A stretch of 38,598 bases of DNA, taken from an uncultured Eubacteriales bacterium. GTDB lineage: Bacteria; Bacillota; Clostridia; Christensenellales; Aristaeellaceae. The notes under the pieces were generated by a model. The model searched no databases, was not told the origin of the DNA, and worked only from the letters and a program-made list of their open reading frames with translations. The stretch is from positions 1 through 38,598 of the forward strand of contig CADBZH010000043.1 in NCBI GenBank assembly GCA_902799045.1. Reading direction: 5' to 3'. Below, in pieces: positions 1-8,238 of the stretch. Position numbers and translations under genes: made by a program. Position 1 is the stretch's first letter, and every line of letters starts with the position of its first letter.

Positions 1-240
1 CACGTGAGCATAGTGACGGGTCTCGGTCTGATACTCGACGTGCGCGGTGTTGATCGTGATGCCACGGGCCTTCTCTTCGGGCGCCTTGTCGATCTGGTCG
101 TAACGCATGGCCTCAGCGCCGCCAACCTGCGCCAGCGCCATCGTGATGGCCGCCGTCAGGGTGGTCTTGCCGTGGTCGACGTGACCGATCGTCCCAATAT
201 TTACATGGGGCTTGTTGCGCTCAAATTTTGCCTTTGCCAT
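1..240 (-). CDS. tuf: Elongation factor Tu, N-terminal part (runs off the window)
   Basis: The first 80 codons of EF-Tu are present, beginning at the ATG at 240 and leaving the window at base 1. EF-Tu is the GTPase that carries aminoacyl-tRNA to the ribosomal A site. The N-terminal [20 protein letters not shown] segment, the P-loop GHVDHGKTT and the switch I region up to ...RHYAHV are visible and typical. An SD of the form GGGAGGAA sits 7-10 bases upstream. The gene lies 40 bp downstream of tRNA-Gly on the same strand and probably shares its promoter at 384-412. The identification is essentially certain; only the rest of the gene is unseen. Confidence 0.98.
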   Translation of the reverse strand, partial: MAKAKFERNKPHVNIGTIGHVDHGKTTLTAAITMALAQVGGAEAMRYDQIDKAPEEKARGITINTAHVEYQTETRHYAHV

Positions 241-280
241 TGGAAATTCCTCCCTATAATAATGATGGCTTTGTTCTGTA

Positions 281-354
281 TGGAGCGGGTGATGGGAATC
301 GAACCCACGTGATCAGCTTGGGAAGCTGGAGCTCTGCCATTGAGCTACACCCGC
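281..354 (-). tRNA. tRNA-Gly (anticodon CCC)
   Basis: The reverse strand folds as a complete tRNA. The acceptor stem is GCGGGTG/CACCCGC, the D arm is GCTC...GAGC, the anticodon stem is CCAGC with loop TTCCCAA, and the T arm contains GGTTCGATTCC. Discriminator U and an encoded CCA end are at 281-284. The anticodon at 320-322 reads CCC, which pairs with GGG glycine codons. The outermost anticodon-stem pair is a C-A mismatch. It lies between the strong promoter at 384-412 and tuf, so the two are probably cotranscribed. Confidence 0.95.
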
Positions 355-383
355 GCGTTCCCGCTTTCATACGCACATAGTTT

Positions 384-412
384 ATTTTACAGATGAACGG
401 CAGTTTTGTCAA
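384..412 (-). promoter_or_regulatory. Sigma-A type promoter for tRNA-Gly/tuf
   Basis: On the reverse strand, TTGACA (407-412) is followed by a 17-bp spacer and TAAAAT (384-389), 30 bp ahead of the mature tRNA 5' end. This is a near-consensus vegetative promoter, as expected for a tRNA and elongation-factor unit. Confidence 0.85.
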
Positions 413-452
413 CAACTATTTGCCAAATTCCCCGTAAATTCACGCTGCCGCC

Positions 453-1073
453 TCATTTCTCCTCCAGATACTTCAGCAGCTTTCGCTTGATCCGCTGCAG
501 GGCGTTGTCAATGGATTTCACGTGGCGGTTCATCTCCCCGGCGATCTCCACATAGCTCTTGCCCTCCATGTAGCGCACCAGCACGTCCTTTTCCAGGTCG
601 GACAGCATCTGGCCGATGCGGCCCTCAATCATGGACAGGTCCTCCCGGTCGATGATCATCTCCTCGGGGTTGCTCATGCCCTCCTCGGTGATCACGTCCA
701 GCAGCGTCCGGTCGCTGTCCTCCTCATAGATGGGCTTGTTCAGCGAGATATAGCTGTTCAGCGGAATGTGCTTCTGGCGGGTGGCCGTCTTGATGGCGGT
801 GATGATCTGGCGGGTGACGCACAGCTCCGCGAACGCCCGGAAGCTGGACAGCTTTTCCGCCCGATAGTCGCGAATGGCCTTGTAGAGGCCGATCATGCCC
901 TCCTGGACGATGTCCTCGTGGTCCGCGCCGATCAGGAAATAGCTGCGCGCCTTCGTGCGCACGAAGTTCTTGTACTTGTTCAGCAGGTACTCCAGCGCGC
1001 CGCCGTCGGCGTCCTGCGCCAGCTTCACCACCTGCTCGTCCGCCATGCTCTCGAAATCCTGTGTAGTGTACAT
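453..1073 (-). CDS. sigH: RNA polymerase sigma factor SigH (sigma-70 family, sporulation/stationary phase)
   Basis: A 206-residue sigma factor begins at MYTTQDFES. The ATG at 1073 has AGAGGA a few bases upstream, so the longer in-frame reading from 1112 is not used. Region 2 (LLNKYKNFVRTKARSYFLIG, DHEDIVQEGMIGLYKAIRDY, then SFRAFAELCVTRQIITAIKT) and a region-4 helix-turn-helix (LEKDVLVRYMEGKSYVEIAG) are clear and match the Spo0H/SigH pattern rather than housekeeping sigma. In Bacillus, SigH drives early sporulation and competence genes, and that role is inferred here. Its place after mrnC-rlmB-rae1 is the conserved Firmicute order. It is separated from rae1 by 187 bp of repeats. Confidence 0.95.
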   Translation of the reverse strand: MYTTQDFESMADEQVVKLAQDADGGALEYLLNKYKNFVRTKARSYFLIGADHEDIVQEGMIGLYKAIRDYRAEKLSSFRAFAELCVTRQIITAIKTATRQKHIPLNSYISLNKPIYEEDSDRTLLDVITEEGMSNPEEMIIDREDLSMIEGRIGQMLSDLEKDVLVRYMEGKSYVEIAGEMNRHVKSIDNALQRIKRKLLKYLEEK

Positions 1074-1260
1074 TGATGTCCTCTTTCTTAAGGGAGCAGG
1101 CAGCAGGAACAATGGCTGCCGCGTTCCCCGGCATTCCCTAATCCCTCTTCCCTAATCCCTAATCCCAAGGGCCTGCCGACCCCATCTCGCTGAAAACAGC
1201 CCGCCGGACTGTTTTCCGGGCGCTCGATGTCCCTACTCCCTACTCCCTACTCCCTACTCC
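1074..1260. repeat. sigH-rae1 intergenic repeat block with two heptad arrays
   Basis: Two C-rich heptanucleotide arrays lie in the gap. The first has five CCC tracts at 1136, 1143, 1150, 1157 and 1164 (units CCCTAAT, CCCTCTT). The second has six tracts at 1231, 1238, 1245, 1252, 1259 and 1266 (CCCTACT). Between them is the module GGACTGTTTTCCGGGCGCT, which recurs inverted near 29695. The module ATGGCTGCCGCG at 1112-1123 recurs beside the arrays at 2911, 11950, 24787, 29657 and 38431. The reverse, transcribed sense strand carries G3N4 runs that fit the G-quadruplex rule. Confidence 0.85.
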
Positions 1261-1809
1261 CTACTCCCTCTTCTTCATCTCTTCCAGCTTCCGCCGCACG
1301 TGCTCCGGCAGCCGCTCGCCGATGGTGGAGCGGCGCACCGAGGGCTTTTCGATCACCCGCCGGATGCCGGCCTCGCGCAGCTGGCTCATCTCCAGCATCA
1401 ATTCGCGGGAGGACATGCGGCTGGCCCCGCGGCCCAGCACGATGGTCTGCTCCAGCGCGTCGGAGGACGCCACGCGCACCTCCAGCCGGTGCAGCTCGAT
1501 ATCCGCCGCCAGCTCGTCGCACAGGCGCTCGATGTAGCGGTCGGCGATCTCCCCCTTCTGGGTGTAGACCACCGTCACCGGTCCGCGCTTCTCCTCGCTG
1601 CGGGCCAGGCGGTCGCTCATCCAGGCGTCGAACACCAGCACCACGCTCTGGTCGGAATAGCCCGCGTAGTCCATCAGGTCGGAGACCAGCTTCTCCCGGG
1701 CGTCGGCCAGGGACCAGGAATCCATGCTGCCGCCGCTGCGCCGGGCGTTGATGACGTTGTAGCCGTCCACGATCAGAAGCCGCTTCGGGGGCCTGCCCTG
1801 CCGCGCCAC
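1261..1809 (-). CDS. rae1: Rae1/YacP-type NYN-domain ribosome-associated endonuclease
   Basis: This 182-residue protein has the NYN/PIN-like fold signature RLLIVDGYNVINA (Asp near residue 15) and VVLVFDAWMSD. It ends in VRRKLEEMKKRE, as YacP proteins do. Bacillus Rae1 cleaves mRNA in the ribosomal A site, and that role is inferred from family and position. The start is a GTG at 1809, two bases after the rlmB stop, with CGGAGA inside the end of rlmB as SD, so translation is probably coupled. The stop codon (TAG) lies inside a heptad array, and the last residues (KRE) are encoded by the first array unit. Confidence 0.9.
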   Translation of the reverse strand: MARQGRPPKRLLIVDGYNVINARRSGGSMDSWSLADAREKLVSDLMDYAGYSDQSVVLVFDAWMSDRLARSEEKRGPVTVVYTQKGEIADRYIERLCDELAADIELHRLEVRVASSDALEQTIVLGRGASRMSSRELMLEMSQLREAGIRRVIEKPSVRRSTIGERLPEHVRRKLEEMKKRE

Positions 1810-1811
1810 GG

Positions 1812-2834
<1,023 letters not shown>

Positions 2835-2840
2835 GAGTGT

Positions 2841-2956
2841 ATTCCTCCTTGGCCTTCCCCGTTGGGAAAGGCTGTGCTGCCGCGGTTCTTCCAAAGGGGA
2901 AGGCCAAAAGCGCGGCAGCCACTATTCCTATTCCTACTCCCTACTCCCTACTCCCC
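2841..2956. repeat. Composite repeat between mrnC and rlmB
   Basis: Read on the reverse strand, the block is a heptad array (tracts at 2939, 2946 and 2953, plus hexamer variants), then GGAATAGTGGCTGCCGCG, then an imperfect 25-bp-arm hairpin with ends GGCCTTCCCC (2856-2865) and GGGGAAGGCC (2896-2905). The same module order recurs at 29614-29700. The array overlaps the 3' end of mrnC and supplies its stop codon. Confidence 0.8.
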
Positions 2957-3333
2957 AACCCCTCCAGCGCCAGGGCCAGCAGCTCGTTCATCCTGTCCCG
3001 CTGGCCGGTGACGTAGAGCCAGCCGATGAGGGCCTCGAGGGCGGTGGCGTGGTGATATTCGCCGGGGTCGGCGTTCTTCGGCGGGGTCTGGTGGGCGTTG
3101 CGGGCGCGGCGCACCACGTCGGCCTCCTGCGCGGTCAGCGCGTCTGAAATTCGCGAAAGCGCCTCGGCCTGGGCGTGGGCGCAGACCAGGGAGACGGCCT
3201 CCCGGTGCAGGGCGCGCACCTTGCCGCCGGCGGCCACCAGGCGCTCCCGCACGTACAGGTCATACAGCGCGTCGCCCAGCCAGGCCAGCTCCAGCGACCC
3301 CGGCAGGGCGTTGTGTTCAAAGTTGAAAATCAT
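2941..3333 (-). CDS. mrnC: Mini-ribonuclease 3 (Mini-III)
   Basis: The 130-residue RNase III-like protein lacks a dsRBD, as the family does. Mini-III trims 23S rRNA ends in Firmicutes. Visible motifs are LELAWLGDALYDLYVRE (catalytic Asp near 21), the Mini-III signature KNADPGEYHHATALEALIGW (catalytic Glu near 100) and RDRMNELL. The start at MIFNFEHN has GGAAGGG just upstream; a second ATG eight codons earlier is possible but would bury this SD. The C-terminal GSRE and its TAG stop are encoded by a heptad array. It is the first gene of the rlmB-rae1-sigH operon and diverges from argS. Confidence 0.93.
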   Translation of the reverse strand: MIFNFEHNALPGSLELAWLGDALYDLYVRERLVAAGGKVRALHREAVSLVCAHAQAEALSRISDALTAQEADVVRRARNAHQTPPKNADPGEYHHATALEALIGWLYVTGQRDRMNELLALALEGLGSRE

Positions 3334-3380
3334 CGGTTCCCTTCCTTGGACGGACATTCTTCCACTGATAAACCATTGTC

Positions 3381-3409
3381 ATTATACCAGAACTGCGCCG
3401 GAATCACAA
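3381..3409 (-). promoter_or_regulatory. Promoter of the mrnC-rlmB-rae1-sigH operon
   Basis: On the reverse strand, TTGTGA (3404-3409), a 17-bp spacer and TATAAT (3381-3386), preceded by TGG as an extended -10, lie about 48 bp before the mrnC start. Confidence 0.75.
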
Positions 3410-3438
3410 TACCTTCAATTTTTCATAATAGGATTCCC

Positions 3439-3467
3439 TTGCAGCATAAGGCGATTTTGGGTATAAT
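3439..3467 (+). promoter_or_regulatory. Promoter of argS
   Basis: TTGCAG (3439-3444), a 17-bp spacer and TATAAT (3462-3467) lie 31 bp before the argS start. This promoter diverges from the mrnC promoter. Confidence 0.8.
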
Positions 3468-3498
3468 ATCACCAATAATCACGACGAGGTGGATGCAA

Positions 3499-5214
3499 AT
3501 GGATTTCAAGACCGCCGTTGCAAACGAGATACTGGCCGCGATGCGGGCCGCCTTCGAGGGCGCCCAGCTGCCCGGGGCGGAGGCCGTCGCCGGGGCGCTG
3601 GAGGTGCCGCCGGACTCGGCCATGGGCGACTACGCCTTCCCCTGCTTCAAGCTGTCGAAGGCCCTTAAAAAGAGCCCGATGATGATCGCGGACGCCCTGG
3701 CCGGGGCCATCCACGCGCCCTTCCTGGGCAAGGTGGAGTCGGTGAAGGGCTATCTGAACTTCTTCATCGACAAGGCCACCTACGCCGAGAAGGTGATCGG
3801 CCTGGCGCTGGAGCAGGGCGAGCGCTACGGCGCGGACGATTCCGGCGCGGGCAAGACGGTGGTGCTGGACTATTCCTCCATCAACATCGCCAAGCGCTTC
3901 CACATCGGCCACCTGTCCACCACGATGATCGGCAACAGCCTCTACCGCCTGCACAAATTCTTCGGCTGGCGGGCCGTGGGCGTGAATCACCTGGGCGACT
4001 GGGGCACCCAGTTCGGCAAGATGATCGCCGCCTACAAGCGCTGGGGCGACCACGACACCGTGGCGGCCGGCGGCGTGGACGAGATGGTGAAGCTCTACGT
4101 GCGCTTCAACGAGGAGGCCAAGGCGAACGAGGCCCTGAACGACGAGGGCCGCGCCTGGTTCAAGAAGATCGAGGACGGCGACCCCGAGGCGCTGGAGATC
4201 TTTAACTGGTTCAAGAGCGTGACGCTCAAGGACGCCGAGCGCGTCTACGACCTGCTGGGCGTCACCTTCGATTCCTACGCCGGCGAGAGCTTCTACAACG
4301 ACAAGATGGGCCCGGTGATCGACGCGCTGCGCGAGAAGAACCTCCTGAAGGAGGACGACGGCGCGCAGATCGTGGACCTGTCCGACTGGGGCATGCCCCC
4401 GGCGCTGATCCTGCGCAGCGACGGCGCGACCCTGTACATGACCCGCGACCTGGCCGCCGCGAAGTATCGCAAGGATACCTACAACTTCGACAAGAGCCTG
4501 TACGTGGTGGCCTACCAGCAGGACCTGCACTTCCGGCAGCTGTTCAAGGTGCTGGAGCTGATGGGCTACGACTGGGCGAAGGACTGCGAGCACGTGGCCT
4601 TCGGCATGGTCTCCTTCGAGGGCGGCGCGCTGTCCACCCGCGAGGGCCACGTGGTCTACCTGGACGACCTGCTGCACCAGGCGATCGACAAGGCCCGCGC
4701 CATCATCGAGGAGAAGAGCCCGGAGCTGGAGAACAAGGACGAGGTGGCCCGCCAGATCGGCATCGGCGCGGTGGTGTTCTTCGATCTGTACAACAACCGC
4801 ATCAAGGACATCGACTTCACCTGGGAGCGCGCCCTCAACTTCGACGGCGAGACCGGCCCCTACTGCATGTACACCCACGCCCGCGCCTGCTCCGTGCTCA
4901 GGAAGGCCGGCGGCGCGGACGCCTCGAGCCCCGATTTCGCCGCCCTGTCCGACCCCTGCAGCCAGGACGTGGTGCGCCTGATCGAGCAGTTCCCGGACAT
5001 CCTGAAATCCGCCGTGAACCGCTCCGAGCCCAGCATGGTCACCCGCTTCGCCGTGGACCTGGCCCAGGCCTTTAACAAGTTCTACTATGAAAACAAGGTG
5101 ATGGTGGACGAGCCCGGCACCCGCGCCGCGCGGCTTCTGCTGACCGACGCCACCCGCCAGGTGCTGAAGCAGGCCCTGTACCTGATCGGCGTCGAGGCGC
5201 CGGAGCGGATGTGA
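3499..5214 (+). CDS. argS: Arginyl-tRNA synthetase
   Basis: This class Ia synthetase of 571 residues charges tRNA-Arg in the cytosol. The N-terminal additional domain, the HIGH motif (AKRFHIGHLS, near 132), GVNHLGDWGTQFGK, the KMSKS-like loop in its degenerate ArgRS form (GALSTREG) and the C-terminal anticodon-binding domain ending YLIGVEAPERM are all present. The start at MDFKTAV is chosen because GAGGTGG lies 8-9 bases upstream; an in-frame ATG two codons earlier overlaps the SD. It has its own promoter at 3439-3467. The MTAN gene follows after 46 bp. Confidence 0.97.
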   Translation: MDFKTAVANEILAAMRAAFEGAQLPGAEAVAGALEVPPDSAMGDYAFPCFKLSKALKKSPMMIADALAGAIHAPFLGKVESVKGYLNFFIDKATYAEKVIGLALEQGERYGADDSGAGKTVVLDYSSINIAKRFHIGHLSTTMIGNSLYRLHKFFGWRAVGVNHLGDWGTQFGKMIAAYKRWGDHDTVAAGGVDEMVKLYVRFNEEAKANEALNDEGRAWFKKIEDGDPEALEIFNWFKSVTLKDAERVYDLLGVTFDSYAGESFYNDKMGPVIDALREKNLLKEDDGAQIVDLSDWGMPPALILRSDGATLYMTRDLAAAKYRKDTYNFDKSLYVVAYQQDLHFRQLFKVLELMGYDWAKDCEHVAFGMVSFEGGALSTREGHVVYLDDLLHQAIDKARAIIEEKSPELENKDEVARQIGIGAVVFFDLYNNRIKDIDFTWERALNFDGETGPYCMYTHARACSVLRKAGGADASSPDFAALSDPCSQDVVRLIEQFPDILKSAVNRSEPSMVTRFAVDLAQAFNKFYYENKVMVDEPGTRAARLLLTDATRQVLKQALYLIGVEAPERM

Positions 5215-5260
5215 GCGCCGACAGGCGTTTCCAAAAAATATGAAGTAGGAGGAATCCCCC

Positions 5261-6058
5261 ATGAAGAAGATTTCCCTGGCCCTTGCGCTGCTGCTGGCGC
5301 TGACCGTCTTTGGAGCCCTTTCTCTCGCTGTCGCCGAGACTGCGGACGCGGGAAAGGCCGAGGCAAAGAGATTTGGAATCATCGGAGCAATGGATGAGGA
5401 GATTGCTTCTCTGACGGAAGCGATGACGGAATCCCGGATCAGAACCGTCGCGGGAATGGACTTCTATGAAGGCACGCTCGACGGAGTGGACGCGGTCATT
5501 GTGAAGTGCGGCGTCGGCAAGGTGAACGCCGCCACATGTGCTCAGGCTCTGATCGATGTGTTTGGGGTTGACCGGATCATCAATACCGGCGTTGCCGGGT
5601 CTCTGGACGCCCGCATCGATATTGGGGATATCGTCGTATCCACGGAAGCCGTACAGCATGATATGGATGTGACGGCGCTGGGATATGCCCGCTGTGAAAT
5701 ACCGTACAGCGACACGTCGGTCTTCCCCGCAGACGAGGCGATGAGAAAGAGCGCGGTGGAGGCCGTCGGCGCTGTCGCGCCGGAAATCCGGGCCTTTGAA
5801 GGCCGCGTTTGCAGCGGCGATCAATTCATCGCTTCACGAGAACAAAAGGAAGCCATCATTGCCGCTGCCGGAGGCATGTGCTGCGAGATGGAAGGGGCCG
5901 CGATCGCGCAGGTCTGTCATCTGAACGGGCTCCCCTTTGTGATCATCCGCGCGATTTCCGACAAGGCCGACGACTCTGAGGAAATGTCCTACATGGAATT
6001 TGTGCAGGCTGCCGCCGAACGGTGCGCCGCGGTTACAAGGTATATGATTGCGCATTAG
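5261..6058 (+). CDS. 5'-methylthioadenosine/S-adenosylhomocysteine nucleosidase with an export signal
   Basis: This 265-residue protein has a signal peptide (MKKISLALALLLALTVFGAL...AVA, cleavage near 25) followed by a complete MTAN/Pfs domain. Domain motifs are GIIGAMDEEI (Glu near 47, equivalent to E. coli Glu12), NTGVAGSL, CEMEGAAIA (purine/ribose-binding Glu) and RAISDKAD (catalytic Asp). The family hydrolyses MTA and SAH to adenine plus thioribose or S-ribosylhomocysteine. It is normally cytosolic; here it should be exported or membrane-tethered. An SD (AGGAGG) precedes the ATG. Codons look less GC-biased than in argS, hinting at later acquisition. It converges with the ACT-domain gene. 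Confidence 0.9.
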   Translation: MKKISLALALLLALTVFGALSLAVAETADAGKAEAKRFGIIGAMDEEIASLTEAMTESRIRTVAGMDFYEGTLDGVDAVIVKCGVGKVNAATCAQALIDVFGVDRIINTGVAGSLDARIDIGDIVVSTEAVQHDMDVTALGYARCEIPYSDTSVFPADEAMRKSAVEAVGAVAPEIRAFEGRVCSGDQFIASREQKEAIIAAAGGMCCEMEGAAIAQVCHLNGLPFVIIRAISDKADDSEEMSYMEFVQAAAERCAAVTRYMIAH

Positions 6059-6077
6059 CCGGGGAAGCCAGCGCACG

Positions 6078-6443
6078 TCATTCCACCGCATACCCCGCGC
6101 CCCTTAGCGCCTCGACCGCCCGGTCGAGGCGCTCTTCTTTGACCAGAATGTAGTCGGTGTCATAGGTGGACACGGCGAAGATGCCGACCTTCGCCCCGGC
6201 CAGCGCCGTGGCGATGCCGGAGAGTATGCCGGTCAGGGCAAAGTCCAGCGTCCCGGCCACGCGCATGGCCCGCCAGCCGTCCTCGCGGGCGAGGGTGTTT
6301 GACGGAACCCTGTCCGTCTCGCAGACCAGGGACAGCTCTTCATCGGTGCTGCCGATGAAGTACAGGCCGGACATGGAAAAGCCCGCGAGGGATTCCACCT
6401 TGCACACGGTCAGGGGCCGGGACAAGATTTGAAGCTGAAGCAT
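6078..6443 (-). CDS. ACT-domain protein (CASTOR/ACT family)
   Basis: A 121-residue protein with two ACT-like halves. The second is clear: LTGILSGIATALAGAKVGIFAVSTYDTDYILVKEE, the common CASTOR-type ACT signature that binds small ligands such as amino acids. The first half (VCKVESLAGF...ELSLVCETDRV) matches the N-terminal half of the same family. It is a probable cytosolic amino-acid-responsive regulator, but the ligand and partner cannot be read. An SD (GGAGGG) stands 5-6 bases before the ATG at 6443. It converges with the nucleosidase gene. Confidence 0.8.
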   Translation of the reverse strand: MLQLQILSRPLTVCKVESLAGFSMSGLYFIGSTDEELSLVCETDRVPSNTLAREDGWRAMRVAGTLDFALTGILSGIATALAGAKVGIFAVSTYDTDYILVKEERLDRAVEALRGAGYAVE

Positions 6444-6492
6444 ACATTCCCTCCATCCACAAAACGGATCGTTTCAAACGCGCCCTATGCCA

Positions 6493-6522
6493 AACGCCAT
6501 GCCGGCGAGCCGACATGGCGTT
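6493..6522 (-). terminator. Hairpin after the alpha-oxoamine synthase gene
   Basis: AACGCCATG (6493-6501) pairs with CATGGCGTT (6514-6522) directly downstream of the synthase stop, with further pairing inside. Only a short T run follows on the reverse strand, so it is a likely but not classical intrinsic terminator. Confidence 0.55.
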
Positions 6523-6527
6523 CAGTA

Positions 6528-7706
6528 TTATTCGATCGGCTTCGAGAAAACCTCGCCGAAGATATCCAGCGCCTCGTCCAGCAGCGCTTCGGTCAGGCTG
6601 GCCATGTAGCTGGTGCGCAGCAGGCAAAGCTCCGGCGGGGTGGCCGGGGGCAGCACGGGGTTGACGTACACGCCGGCCTCATAGAGCTGCCTTGCCCGCA
6701 GCAGCGTGGCCTCGGGGGTGTAGGTGTAGATGGGGATGATGGGCGTCTCGGCCTCAATGATCGGGATGCCGCGCGCCTTCAGGCCCCTGCGCATGTAGGC
6801 GGACAGGTCGGAGAGCCGCTTGACGATCTCCGGGTGCGCCTCGATGTACTTCAGCGACGCCAGGGCGATGGCCGCGCAGGCCGGCGGAATGGACGCGGAG
6901 AAGATGAACGGGCGGGAGTTGTGGCGCACGAAATCCACCACGGTGCTGTTGGCCACCAGGTAGCCGCCCAGGCTGGCCAGCGACTTCGAGAACGTGCCCA
7001 TGATCAGGTCCACCTCGTCCTCCAGGCCGAAGTAATTCGCCGTGCCGCGGCCGCCCTCGCCGATCACGCCCAGGCCGTGGGCGTCGTCCACCATCACGCG
7101 CGCGCCGTACTGCTTCGCCAGCTTCACGATCTCCGGCAGCTTCGCGATATCGCCGCCCATGCTGAACACGCCGTCGGTGACGATCAGGCAGCCGGCGCTC
7201 TCCGGCACCTTCTTCAGCTGGATCTCCAGCTCCTCCATGTTGCTGTGGGCGTAGGTCAGCATCCGGCCATAGCTCAGCTTGCAGCCGTCATAGATCGAGG
7301 CGTGGTTCTCCTTGTCGCAGATCACGAAATCGCCGTGGCCCACGATGGCGCTGATGATGCCCAGGTTGCTCTGGAAGCCGGTGGAGAAGGTGCAGCAGGC
7401 CTCCTTGTGGAGGAACTTCGCCAGCTCCGCCTCCAGCTCCAGGTGCAGCTTCAGCGTGCCGTTCAGAAAGCGCGAGCCCGAGCAGCCGGTGCCGTACTGG
7501 CGAAGGGCCTCCAGGCCGGCCGCCTGAACCTCCGGGCACACCGTCAGGCCCAGATAGTTGTTGCTGCCCAGCATGATGCGGCGCTTGCCCTCCATGACCA
7601 CCTCGGCGTCCTGCCGGGTCTCCAGCGCGTGGAAGTAGGGATAGATCCCCTGGCGGCGCAGGTTGTTCGCCACGTCGTAGGTATAGCACTTGTTGAAGAT
7701 ATCCAT
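6528..7706 (-). CDS. Alpha-oxoamine synthase, serine palmitoyltransferase/KBL-like (PLP-dependent)
   Basis: A 392-residue fold-type I PLP enzyme. PLP lysine in MGTFSKSLASLGG (near 241), DDAHGLGVIGEGGRG (Asp207, His210), DKENHASIYDG (stacking His near 135), GSRFLNGTLKLH and RHNSRPFIFSASIPPA are visible. The family condenses an amino acid with an acyl-CoA: KBL, BioF, HemA and SPT. The GSRFLNGT, MGTFSKSLAS and NPVLPPATPP signatures resemble bacterial serine palmitoyltransferases of Bacteroides type more than BioF, but the substrate is inferred. No biotin, heme or threonine-catabolism genes lie nearby. Start chosen at MDIFNKCY (SD GGGGGAG). Confidence 0.8.
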   Translation of the reverse strand: MDIFNKCYTYDVANNLRRQGIYPYFHALETRQDAEVVMEGKRRIMLGSNNYLGLTVCPEVQAAGLEALRQYGTGCSGSRFLNGTLKLHLELEAELAKFLHKEACCTFSTGFQSNLGIISAIVGHGDFVICDKENHASIYDGCKLSYGRMLTYAHSNMEELEIQLKKVPESAGCLIVTDGVFSMGGDIAKLPEIVKLAKQYGARVMVDDAHGLGVIGEGGRGTANYFGLEDEVDLIMGTFSKSLASLGGYLVANSTVVDFVRHNSRPFIFSASIPPACAAIALASLKYIEAHPEIVKRLSDLSAYMRRGLKARGIPIIEAETPIIPIYTYTPEATLLRARQLYEAGVYVNPVLPPATPPELCLLRTSYMASLTEALLDEALDIFGEVFSKPIE

Positions 7707-7794
7707 AGGCGTCTCCCCCTTGGTGTTGTCGTTTTTGTCCTTCAAAGGCGGCCTTCTCCCCCGAGCCGCCGCACGGTACAGTGGATACTTTATT

Positions 7795-7803
7795 ATTATA
7801 GCA
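7795..7803 (-). promoter_or_regulatory. Extended -10 promoter for the alpha-oxoamine synthase gene
   Basis: The reverse strand reads TGCTATAAT, an extended -10 box, 89 bp before the start codon. No convincing -35 is seen. Confidence 0.5.
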
Positions 7804-7876
7804 CAATAAAGCGGCCATGGGGGGTGGTTTTATGTTTTATGAACGTAAAATCGACATTGAGACGGGCCCGAACCCA

Positions 7877-7904
7877 TTTACAAATCCCAAAAACCGGGTA
7901 TAAT
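7877..7904 (+). promoter_or_regulatory. Promoter of the ileS T-box leader
   Basis: TTTACA (7877-7882), a 16-bp spacer and TATAAT (7899-7904) stand just ahead of the T-box leader. Confidence 0.75.
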
Positions 7905-7910
7905 AGGGGT

Positions 7911-8154
7911 GTATATCATCGGCAATGATGGGAACCGCCCTTTATCCAGCGGCGCGCAGCGAACCGGAGGTTGGTGCAAGTCCGGGGGCCGCCATAGAGG
8001 GGTATCCTCCCGGAGCCGTCGGGCTGAACCTCGCCCCCCGAGCACTAGGCCCCGCCGGTCGCGCCCGTTACAGCGCACAGAGAGGGCATACGCCGTATGC
8101 CAACTTGGGTGGTACCGCGAAAATGCTTCGTCCCAATTCGGGACGAAGTTTTTT
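7911..8154 (+). promoter_or_regulatory. T-box riboswitch, isoleucine specific
   Basis: The T-box sequence TGGGTGGTACCGCG (8106-8119) is present. Stem I folds with CCCTTTAT paired to ATAGAGGG and a distal stem CCGGA/TCCGG holding the typical GGTTGGTGCAAG loop. The specifier loop on its 3' strand reads GTATC, giving codon AUC (8004-8006), isoleucine. The leader ends in an intrinsic terminator, CTTCGTCCC (8126-8134) with GGGACGAAG (8140-8148) and TTTTTT. Uncharged tRNA-Ile should favour the antiterminator and allow ileS transcription. Confidence 0.93.
8126..8154 (+). terminator. Regulated terminator of the ileS T-box
   Basis: A 9-bp perfect stem with a 5-nt loop is followed by six T residues, 84 bp before ileS. 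The upstream strand can instead pair with the T-box region as the antiterminator. Confidence 0.9.
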
Positions 8155-8238
8155 GATTTGCAAATCGGAATTGCAGGCCAATGGGAAATCGGGAATGGAT
8201 CGACGCAGGCCTGCAGCACAAAGACGGGAGGTTGTAAA

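Noticed and set aside
522-1076. Long open frame antisense to sigH
   Set aside because: It is a GC-rich shadow of sigH, with no SD and a composition (His, Leu, Val rich) typical of antisense frames.
3469-5382. 637-codon open frame antisense to argS
   Set aside because: argS has full family motifs, promoter and SD; the antisense frame is a codon-bias shadow.
6429-7928. 499-codon frame antisense to the oxoamine synthase
   Set aside because: Same reason: no start signals and low-complexity His/Ala/Leu/Val content.
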